A stretch of 64,000 nt of DNA, from NCBI GenBank assembly GCA_964017185.1, contig OZ024883.1, positions 39,796,395 through 39,860,394 on the forward strand. The letters are read 5' to 3'. This stretch comes from Rugalucina vietnamica. Its lineage: Eukaryota; Mollusca; Bivalvia; Lucinida; Lucinidae. Positions 46,148-58,000 of the stretch are shown here, one piece after another; position 1 is the stretch's first letter; every line of letters begins with the position of its first letter. Under the pieces are notes generated by a model. It did no database searches, was not told the origin of the DNA, and was given only the letters and a program-made list of their open reading frames with translations. Made by a program: the position numbers and the translations under genes.

Positions 46148-49044
46148 GTGAGTTGATTGCATTTTAGGTAGTCTGCATTTAGATATACTCAATTAGTTTC
46201 ATCAGGAAAACATATTCGTGAAATAAACATCCCCTTAAACCCCACTTTTATATAGACTGGGGTATGCAGGGGTATATCTTTTTTTCTTATTTTTGCTCCA
46301 AAAGATAGATTGTGGGTATTCTTTAATTTAGAACCGCCTCCCCTTGGCGGTTTTAATGTGTACCCACAATCTATGTTTTGAGCAAAATTAAGATAAATAT
46401 CAATTTTTAACGAAATTTCTTTCAACCAGTTCTTTCAGCCAGAAATGTATATTGCATGGGCATGTTTTGGTAATGGCATGTCCACTTAAAATATAGTTTT
46501 ATGTCATTGCAGGTATCTGTAATCATACTACAGACATAATTTTTTTCACTTATCAGATTTTCTGTTTATAAACACATCCTTGTTTATTGTCATACCCACT
46601 TGACCTGCATGTGTTGACCACATTTACCGCCGTTCTGTTGTTATAAAAAACAGCAACATGTATGCGTAGCCTACTTACGGGACTTGGCAGCGAAAACATC
46701 TTTAACATCTTTAACTTGTGTCGAGGGTCAAATTTTACGGCGGCGCGGTTTGATTTCTAGAAGTGTTGTCTCGTATGGCCATAGACTATTTATCTGTTTT
46801 TAAATTATCATTTGTCATGAATTTGCTGATTTCTTGTCGCAAATAGAAGAGCAATGTTCTACTAAAATTTTAATAATGAGGATTAAAATTATTTATCTAA
46901 ATGTCAAGGAAGGACAATCGGTATTCAATTTAAAGCTAAACTATAACGTTGGCGCAGAAGGGATATAAAATACTATTAATATATCAATCGTTCAATCGCC
47001 ATCGCCTACTCACTAAATGATGGATTTTTAGTTTGATGACCTATGTCTGAGTTTTTGGGTTTCACTTGAAGTCTAAGTGCATCAAAGTGGCTCATAGAAT
47101 ATGTATTTGAATTTCAAGTTCTAGAGCCATGTGATGAAATCGTTATAAATTTTCTTATCTTACGCTGCTGTTGTCGCACACTGGGATAAAACGACTCGCA
47201 AGTACTTAAATTTGAATCGCGTACGCAACACCGGTCGGGCAGACCACGCTTGATGACCATCGTTCGCCGTTTTTATTTATGCATTTCATTTTTTTTATTT
47301 GAGGTCCAATCGCAGACCGGCGACCAATAGACAATGCTCTAGATGTCTTAGTTGACTTTGTTTTCGCAGAATAATCGTGCGTGTTTTCAAGATTTTTTTT
47401 TTTTTGTTAAATTATCAGATTGTTTTTCTGAGAAAAGTATAATTGACATTAAAAAAAGATGCAATTGCCGTTTCAATACTTCATTTTACCTCTATGGGAT
47501 AATTAACAAGACAAACACCCTAATGAACTAAACGGAGCCTTGGCATGATATAGTTTTTTGCATCAAATTGTGTCAGTTGATACCTGGTACATGTATGTAC
47601 AAGACAGTCTGCGTATTGCAATTCGAAAAGACACGGCCTGGCTGCGCTGTTAGCGTTTTTTTTTGTGCTGTGTACTTACTGCACGTAAAAATTGTACACA
47701 CCTACCCTACTGAAAATATCCATTGTAATTTCACTGAAATTTCAGTGTAATTTCACTGCAAAAATTCCCCCTCATTTCACTGAAATTTCAGTGCTATATC
47801 ATTGAAATTTCAGTGCTATATAACTCAAATTTCAATGAATTTTATTGAAATTTCAGTGCTATATCACTGAAATATCACTGAAATTCCAGTGCAAAAATTC
47901 TCCCTCATTTCACTGAAATTTCAGTGATATAGCACTGAAATTTCAATGCTATATCACTAAAATATCAATGAAATAGCACTGAAATTTCAGTGAAATAGCA
48001 CTGAAGGTTCAATGAAATAGCACTGAAATTTCAGTTCAATCCCTGCCAGACACCACGGTTGCAATATACCTGGATGATTGGTTAGAAAATGCAAACAAAT
48101 ACAAAGGAGTAATTGTATAAAAGAAACATACACATTTTCATTAAACACTACTTCCAAATTTTTTTAATGATATCTACCTGAACTGTCAGCTTGCTTCTAC
48201 TTGGCCTTCCATCCACTTAGTTCTTTGGTTTTCAAGGCCTAATAGGACTGACTTGTGATTTGCAACTTTGGGAGGTAATGGGTGGGGTAATGGAACACTT
48301 CTACAGTATGAGAAATGAGAAACTATGTTGGGTACAACTTGCACATTGTATATTTTGTGCATAAAAATTCTTCTAACTTACTTATAATAGCCCTGCTGCC
48401 TTAATCATTTTTTCCATCCATGACTGTTCTCTCATTTCCTCATGTCTTCTACAAAAGCATCCTCTAGACCAATTCCCATCAATGTTTTTGCACTATATCC
48501 TTATCCTGTTACAAACTCTGAACTTGTCTGCTGTTTAGTCTTCAAATTTCTAGTTTGTAGTCATTCTGATACCTTAGATGTTTGAAGTTTTAGTTCAGTT
48601 TAGATTTTTGTGTGCCCTTCAAAATTGTGTGCAACAGGAAAAGGAAGTAGGGTCAAATGTCATGGGATTATGGGTAATGTGGTTATTGGTCATGTGATCA
48701 TTGTATTTCACTGAAATTTCAATGGAATATTTCATTGATATTTCAGTGAAATTCCATTGACATTCCATTGAAAAATAAAAGTTCACTGAAATTTCAGTGA
48801 TATTTCATTGCTAATAAGGGTTCCATTGCAATTCACTGAAATATCATTGAAATTCCAGTGATATTTCACTCATATTTTCAGTAGGGTAGCCATACTTTGG
48901 CATTGCATTACTGTCCGGAACTACCCAAAACTGTTGAATCTCAGAAAAATCACCGCTTATGCCCTTAGTATAATTTTGATCTCTTCGGCGTCATCAATGG
49001 GAGAACCCTGACTTCATGATAGCTATATAAACTAGGAATCTCCT

Positions 49045-49076
<32 letters not shown>

Positions 49077-52000
49077 TTTTTGTTTTTTTTTTGTTTTTTG
49101 TTGTTTTTTTTTATAAGAATTTAAACCGAAGACCCCTTCTGTATATGATTAATGATATCATTTATGATAGCTGTTGGTAAGGGCGTAAAACACTAATACT
49201 ACAACCACCGCCGTTCGATGATCGTACTGTTGTTATTAATACCAGCTATGTGTAGTCTACTTATGGGACTTGGCAGCGAAAACATCTCTTACTTATATAG
49301 ATCAGCTGGCTTACCTGCACTTCGATACACTTAGTGACCTCGCTCCACTTCCATGTGGAGAGGTCTAACGGAACATCGATGGAAATATTCCGTCTATTAC
49401 TTATGTTGCGGGTCTTTTACGGGCGGGCGCGGTTTGATTTCTAGAGTGTTATCTCGTATAGCCACGAACATTTATCTCTTTTTAGAATACTATTTGTCAT
49501 GAATTTGCTAATTTCATGTCGCATAAAGAAGAGCAATGTTCTACTAAATTTTTAATAATGAGGATTAAAATTAATTTTCTAAATGTCAAGGAAGGACATT
49601 TGGTATTAAATTTAAAACGTTGGAGCAGAAGAGATATAAAATGCTATCATTCGTTCAATCGCCATCGCCTACTCACTAAATGATGGATTTTAAGTTTGAT
49701 GACCTATGTCTGACTTTATTGATTTGGTTTCACTTGAGGTCTAAGTGCACCACAGTGGCTCGGAGAATATGCATTTGAATTTCTATTTCAACAGCCATGT
49801 AAGGAAATCGTTTTTAATTTTCTTATTTTACGCTGCTGTTGGCGCAGACTGGGATAAAAGGACCTGCAAGTACTTTAATTTGAATGGTATACGCAACATC
49901 GGCTAGACGGACCAGGTTTGATGACCGTCGTTCGCCGTTATGTATACATACATGTACTTTTCTTTTCATTGAGGTCCAAGTGCAGATCTGTGATTAGACA
50001 ATGCTCTAGATGTCTTACATGTAGTTGACTTTGTTTTCGCAGAATCGTGCGTGTTTTCAAGATGCTTTTTTCTTTTGTTATTATCAGATTGTCTTCTGAG
50101 AAAGTAGAACTGACATTTAAAAAAAATGCAATTGACGTTTCAATAGTTCAGTTTATCTCTATGGGATAATTAACATGACAAAACACCCTAATCAACAAAA
50201 CAGATCATTCACACGGTATAGTTTTTTGCGTCAAGTGGTGGCGGTTACTATGCGGAACAAGAAAGTCGTTTTTCATTCGAAAACAAATGACATCGGCTGG
50301 CTGCGCTGTTAACACGCATCGGACCAGTGTTTTTGTGGCATGTACTTACTAATGTGAATGTGACACGCCTAGCCATCATTTTGCCGCGCATTATTTGCCT
50401 GACATACCCGCAAATCTCAAACTCGGCTAATGTCACATATAAATTGAGCCGCCTCGTGGGAAAACCAACAATGTGATTTCCGACCAGGTCCGACACAAAC
50501 CGGTCTGTACAGTCACAGAAAAGGGCTAGAAGCGTGAAATTTCGGACTTAGAAAGTAGAGGAATTGTACTTTCCGTGTAGCGAAAACAAAGGCGCTGATC
50601 AGCTTCGCGGATACCGCGAAGCTGATCTGCGTCTTTGTTTTCGCCTATGCATATTGTTGTTGTTCCCATGAGGCGGCTCATGTATCATAATCAGCAGTAT
50701 AAGCACCGAAGTGGTACGCGGATTTATGCGAGTGTAATAATCGAGTCCCGTTTGAGGATAGAAACCTCTGCGGCGTAGTTTTTAAAAAAAGATACAATCT
50801 TAATATGCTTTAGCAGGGGCCCTGCAATATTCTTGGTGAGACTTTAAACGGAGGCCCCTTTACTTCTCCATTTGACCTTAGCTGTTGAGTGAGGCGTAAA
50901 AGACTAACACCACAACCACCGCCGTTCGATGATGCAACTGAGTATCATTTCTGCTGTTACAAATTCCAGCTATATGTAGACTAGTTATTGGACAGCGAAC
51001 TCAATCTTTTAAGTCGTGGATCGAATTTTACGGGGACGCTGTTTGACTTCTAGAAGTGTTAACTAGTATGGCCATGACGAACTTTTAACTTTTCTAAATA
51101 CCAGTTGTCAGGAATTTGCTGATTTCGTGTCACAAAAAGGAAGAGCAATGTTCTACTAAATTTTTAATAATAAGGATTTAAACCATTATCTTAATGTCAA
51201 GGAAGGACACTAGGTATTAGATTTCCTAAACACTACTGTTGGTGCAGAGATGCATACAAAATACTGTCAGTCGTAACGTTAGAATCTCCTACGCAACAAA
51301 GCAAGTGTCCAGGATTTAATTTTAAAGATTGATGACCTTTGTTTGTCCTAATGTATTTTTGTTTCATGTTAGTTCTCAGTGCTGCTAATCATTAGCGTTG
51401 GTGCAGAGAGGTTTACAAGAACACTGCCAGTGGTTCCTACACAACGTAAGATAGTGTTAATTTTAAACGTTTGATGACTAAGTTTGTCGTTACGGTAATG
51501 TGAGTTGTTTAATTTCAGGTCTGAGTGCAGCCCGGCGACTCAGAGACTATGGTCTAGATGTTTTAGTTCTAGAGGCGAGAGACAGGGTTGGTGGACGAAC
51601 ATATACCATAAGGGTAAGCATTCCATAGTTGAGGCATGTTCTGATGCATCTTTATCCGAATAACCTCCGCAGTTCTCTCATAGAGCCATTATATAGTATT
51701 GTACTGCTGCATTGTAACATAGGTTCATTCCCCCAACTTGAAGCTGGTTGGCTCGATGCACTGTCGATAATGACATGTTATAAAAATGCATCTTGCACGC
51801 TATCGTGTGCTTTGAAAGTGCAAATTAAAGCCAAATGTTGAAATTACCATTTGTAATTAGTTGTTTTTAATAGAACGAATTATCATATGACGTCGCTATT
51901 TTCCAGTAATAAAAAGTGAAAAAGTGTTGTGACACACGTGTATTAACCCTCTTGCGGAAATACGTAACGTCATTCACGACGTCCGTAGCAACAATGTAAA

Positions 52001-55000
52001 TTTTTATTGAAAATATGATCACTTTGAAGACGATAAAATCCTACTTTAAAAGTCATATGATAAAAGAATCTTACACTCGTGATCATTTCATATGAAATTT
52101 ATTAAACTGGACGAAGGCTCGTTTAATAAATGTAATATGAAATGACCACGCGTGTAAGATCCTCTATATATGGGTCAGAAATTCAAGTTAGAATATAAGT
52201 GTATTTGTAGCATTTCACTTTTGTTCAGCATAAATTATACTCAAAGCGTCTCGTATTCATCTCCAGCACGAAGAACACGGTAACGTTGACGTTGGAGGCG
52301 CATACGTTGGTCCCACCCAGAACAGAGTCTTCAGAGTGTGCAGGGAGTTTGGACTGAAGCTGTACGATGTCTTTGACAAGGCACAGTCTGTTGCGGACCT
52401 CAATGTAAGTCAGTTAGAAAACTTTGCCCATGCAATAGAGATTCTTTGAGCTTTGAATTTTTTTTTTTTTTTTTTTTTTCAGCTGGAAAATTTTGATATT
52501 TTTCTTATTTTTGCTCAAAACATAGATTGTTTGTACACGTTAGAACCGCCTCTAGAGCGATGCGGTTCTAACGAGTACCCACAACCTATGTTTTGGAGCA
52601 AAATAAGAAACAAATCTAGGTATACCCCTGCAAACCCTAGTTGTTGTTTTTTCTATATAAAAGTGGTGTTTAAGGGGGTATACCTTTGACGATTTCCTGA
52701 TATAAGCTACAAATGTTGCGCTTGTTTCACTGTTTCTACATGCCTGAACAATGTGTCCAACACGAAACACGTGAACTTTTTGTATAAGGTAAGAACCTTT
52801 GATGTTAATGTTAAGTTTTTAAACCACCCTTTCCAGGGCCTAATCAGAATCCTTTCACTGTATAACATATACCTTTAATTATTTTGTCAATACATGTATC
52901 TCTAAGTATCCTGATGACACAATCGAGAGCTTATTTATAAGGATACGAATTGAGTCCTCCGTCAAACCACCCATCATTAATATTCATTTTATATTGACCA
53001 TTCAAATCAGCACATTAGCTAACGGTCAATGACGGTTAGACAACACGTGGGTTAGACAAACAAACCAACACGTGCTTTTTACAGGTAAATATAGGTTCAA
53101 AAACACAATGTTTGTCTAAGGAAATAGGGTTGGGCGTGGCTATACCTTGCTGGCGGAGGAGTCAATTGCGTTGTTGAATAAAGGGAAGCAGCTTCAACAG
53201 TATTGTTGTACGGCTCGAGAGCGAGTAGTCTCAGTAGATTTTCAAGTCGTGCTATTTCTTCCATTAGAACCAGTAGTTTCCGAAACATGGTATTTATTGC
53301 TTTTGTATTTCAGGATACCTACGGTACATTTGCTGGTGACAACCTACCTGTTTGGAATCCTATTAAAATTCTGGACATAAACCATGTCATACGGACTTTA
53401 AACAGAATGGCAAAGAAGGTAACCCTTTTTGAGTTACGTTTTACCATAAAAATTAAATAGCTTGGTTGTCATTGTTATTAAATGCGATTTATGTGAATTC
53501 TTTTCTTCCATTCATGTATTATGATTAAAAGTTATTTTTATCATTAGTTACTTTGAATTTAATTGTAATGAATAATTAGATATTTCGTGATCTAACAGCT
53601 TTCAATCTTAAAGGTGACCTGCTAATGAGGAGTTCTTTGTCTGATATTTATATGTAGGATGGTGTGTTGTAAAACACATGATATCTAATGTTGTTGCCAT
53701 AAATTGGTTTTCGCTAAATGAATTTTGTCCACGAATGAGCTTAGTTGCTGTTGAAATGATAAACAAAAGTCAAATCAACCACCCATCTATTATACATTAA
53801 ATATATTTTGTTAGGTACCCAGAGAAGCACCTTGGCAGGCCAAGAACGCAAAGGAGTGGGACGCTATGACTGTCAAAGATTTTGTTGATAAGACTGCATG
53901 GACTCAGTAGGTGGATCAACTGTTATGTCATTGATAGTGCCTGTTAGCTATTTATACAGGCTTTATTTCTTAAATAGCTTGGTTCTTGACAGTCAAAGCT
54001 ATAGACAACGGTACTTTGATTAATACGGCTGTATGCTATGCCAAATAAAAAGTGCTGATGGTAGGTATGTATTGGATAGTTTATACTGCATATAAAAAGT
54101 TGTTTTTTTTTGGACAATTTTGGGTTACTGTTTAATAACATAATTATATTGAAATCTATTAGGTAAATTAAATTCTGATTTTAAGTGTATCTTGCTGTGC
54201 GATAGACAATTTCTAGTAGACGAGTATATGAAGATGTCATTTTTTATTCTGTTTTATCGATACTTATGTACAAACTTGTTATTGGTTTGTTCCTCAGAAT
54301 TGCGAAAGACGTCATGGAGATAATGGTTCGAGCATTGTTTTGTGTAGAACTCCATGAACTATCACTGCTTTACTTCCTGTGGTACGTCAATGGTGGAGGT
54401 GGCATCTACAGGATGACTGCAATATCAAATGGTGCCCAGGTAGGTCACATTACGTAAACACGCCCATGTAATATATAGGTTATTCTTCAGTTGTAAAAGA
54501 AGAGAGTTTTCAGCAGAATGTTTTTTATATTTTCCTTATTTTTGCTCAAAACATAGATCGTGGGTAAACGTTAGAACTGTCTCGCCGAGGCGGTTCTAAC
54601 GAGTACCCACAATCTATGTTTTGGAGCAAAAATAAGAAAAATAGGTGTATCCCTGCAAACCCCAGTTTTACTGTATAAAAGTGGGGTTTAAGAGGGTATT
54701 CAATATACGGAAATGTTTTCCTGATGAAACGTTACAAAACATACCAAATATGACAGAATGAATAATGCTAGTAATTGAAATGTATGCTAAAACTGAGGAC
54801 AACATGTCAAGGTTTTCATTCAAAACGGTGACAGTAAGCATAAACTTGTTTCAGTTTGCATGACAGAAATATGTCATTAAATGACAAATTCTAGTGTCGA
54901 TAACGAATTAAACAATAATGGCTCATTATTGATAATAGTTATTTTATTGGCTCATACTATCTCCCTTTAAATGCTTTCTCTGCTTCCAAATGATCTGTTA

Positions 55001-58000
55001 TTTCCAAATGATCTGTTATATATTTTAGTTATTATAAGTTATGTGATTGCTCGTTTACACACCCTTGATTTTGATGCTTCAGGAAAAGAAAATTCATGGA
55101 GGCTCTCAGCAGATATCAGAAAAAATGGCTGAAACACTTGGGAAGTCTGTCAGACTATCAACAATTGTAACAAATATACAGCAGGATGAAAATGAGGTCG
55201 TCGTGATGGATAGTGCAAAGAAAACATACAGGGTTGGTAACTGGGTATACATGTAGTTTCCTACAAAATGCTTTATGCATTTTTATTAAAACCTTATATA
55301 TTGCAAGATCAAGCATGTTTTAGATAAATGTTAATCACATTATTTTAGACCAATATTGGGCCGTTATTTTCAAATAAAATTGAACCGTGAGCCTTGCAAA
55401 TTTAGGCTGTCTCATGTGTTTTAAGTAATTTATGTATATAATTATTCAATTGAAGTAAATTTGCAAATAAATGTACATGTCCATTGGCATTATTTTTCCT
55501 ATTGAAAATTGTCAGGTTAATAATCACTTGTTTGATTTTAACAGTTGTTAAAATTGATTTGTCTGTATTCCAGGGAAAATATTTGATTCTTGCAATTCCC
55601 CCAGCTTTGTACAACAGACTGTATTTCACTCCATCCTTATCGTCAGCCAAAGTCCAGCTTGCTCAAAGAATGCCAATGGGGTGCATCATCAAGACAAACA
55701 TGTTCTATGACACTGCTTTTTGGAGAGAAATGGGTAAATTATTCTATGTTTTTCGCCCTTACCATTACGAAAATTGCCCATGCAATATACAGAGAATTTT
55801 TTCCGTTGTAAAAAATGAAAAATTCATCAGAAAAAAATTGATATTTTTCTTACAAAGATTGTGGGTACACGTTAGAATCGCCAGAATCGCCTCGTCGAGG
55901 CGGTTCTAACGTGTTCCCGCTATGTATGTTTTGGAGCAAAAATAAGAAAAAATAGGTATACCCCTGCATACCCCGGTTTTGCTATATAAAAGTAAGGGGG
56001 TATACATTACACGGACATGTTTTCCTGGTGACGTATTTAGGGGATAACTGTATTCAAATTTTTCATTTGGGGCGGTATATCGTCGGATATACGGTCGGAA
56101 ATTTTGTTTTACGGCGACGCGTTAGCGGAGCCGTAAAACATGATTTCCGACCGTATATTCGACGATATACCATCCCAAATGTAAAATTTGAATATTGTTA
56201 TCCCCATTCTAATGTACTTTTTAACTATAAACATCGAAAAATGCTTTGTTTTTCACGAAATGTGAGCGTGACGAGCGACGTATAACCACGACGTTAACCA
56301 ATCAGAAGCGACGTTGCTCATGACGTTAGGTTTCCGACGGTACATCGCAGAATATACTGTCGCAAATTTTTGACGTTATCCAATAAGACGTCGCGTAACA
56401 TTCTCGAGTGCATTAGAATGAATGATTTGTTCTTGACGTTATTGTTTTTAATTTAGAAGGATACTTCAGTCCACCCACAAAAGACAATATGACCATTCCA
56501 GTGATTTTAGCAGAAATATTTGCTTATGACTTTCATCTCCACAAAATATTATTTGAATCCAAGTTACAATGTAATGATGCCCCTTTAGTTATTTTAACCG
56601 CATATGGAACAAAAAATCTATATTTTAAAAACTTGCCTCTGATAATAATGTTTCGCAGATTGTTTTTTGTGTCTGTAATAGGAAAATTATTTTCATGTCA
56701 AATCATGATCGGTCGGCAGATAATTTTAAATAGAAATTTTGCATTGCCAAGGGAGGTAATCGATGATCAGGAAGATGCATACTTTTTCGAAATGTTTTAC
56801 TTGATCATGAAAATTTTGTCCTGGTGAGTCATTTGTATCATTCTTTAATGGTTTTAGACCATCATACTGAAATAATAAGAATTGAATTTTGACTGGAAAA
56901 TATTTACTTTCCTTCCTTTTGGTTTTTGTACAGAAAATCCCTTTTCAAAAACACTTATCGTTCATTAACCAATTTTCAAAAAAAAATTGCTGTGCACATT
57001 TTGCGACAAAGTAAATGCTTAATTGTGCCATGAACATATTTCATCTACATACAAACAGTTTCAAAATATCAGTAAAAATATTATCAGACACTAGGAAGCA
57101 CATTTTAGGTCATACAAGTTGCTAATAAATATCTGTTGAATACTCTTATTAGGTTTGTGTGGTGAGGCATCGTCAAGCAATGGTATAGTGGCTTATTGTG
57201 TTGACGATACCAAGCCCGATGGATCACACCCTGCTCTGATGGGCTTTATCCTGGCTGATAGAGTGAGAGAGGCTGTTACATGGACAGAGGAGGAAAGGTA
57301 TGCCAAACAATCTTACATCACGAAAACATGTCCGTGAAATGCATACCCCATTAAACCCACTTTTATATAGAATCTCTGGGGTATGCGGGGGTGTACCTTT
57401 TTTTCTTATTCTTGCTCGAAAATAGATTGTTGGTACTCGTTAGAACCGCCTCGCCGAGGCGAGGCGGTTCTAACGTGTATCACAATCTATGTTTTGAGCA
57501 AAATTAAGAAAAATATCAAAAATATTCCAGTAAAAATTTTCATTTTTACAACCAAACATTTTTCTGTATATCGCATGGGTGTGTTTTCGTAATGAAAAGT
57601 TTTTGAGACATTATCCATCAATCTAAGCCCGATGGATCACACCCTGCTCTGATGGGCTTTATTTTGGCTGATAGAGTGAGAGAGGCTGTCACTTGCACAG
57701 AGGAGGAAAGGTATATTTTGAGATTTACATATGGTTGCATTACAGGTTTAAGATTGTTTGGCATTACTCAGCATTTGCATTGAGGCGTACTGTTTCAATG
57801 ATAATTAAGCCTGACGAGTCATACCCTGTTCTAATGTATACTGACGTCAACAAAAAACGCCTCAGTCAGCTTTGACACGTCATACTGCCAAGATCAACAA
57901 CTTTAACTATTTTAAATTTTAGCCACCTTTTACGCATTCGGAAATGCTGAAATTGGATTATTCAGACAGCTGCTTGAAAAATGACATGCTGTCGAAAACA

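Larger units (their letters stand above)
46620..47400 (+). repeat. Intron 1 segmental repeat, copy 1
   Basis: Matches 49195-50110 almost throughout and 50915-51500 more weakly (shared GAAGAGCAATGTTCTACTAA, ATGTCAAGGAAGGACA). Contains two decayed exon 2-like units. Confidence 0.85.
49195..50110 (+). repeat. Intron 1 segmental repeat, copy 2
   Basis: Closest to copy 1 (46620-47400), with an extra ~115 bases near 49285-49400 that resemble 44919-44975. Confidence 0.85.

Noticed and set aside
47071..50028. Functional mutually exclusive exons for mao
   Set aside because: The exon 2-like blocks lack donors at the right position or contain stops; kept as pseudoexons.
55484..55909. 141-codon frame
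   Set aside because: Overlaps exon 8 in its correct frame but runs into the MITE on one side and intron on the other; only 55574-55733 is supported as coding.
56489..56827. 112-codon frame in mao intron 8, with an AG at its start that might be an exon
   Set aside because: Exons 8 and 9 join in phase without it and the protein aligns continuously with the MAO family; the peptide has no recognisable content.
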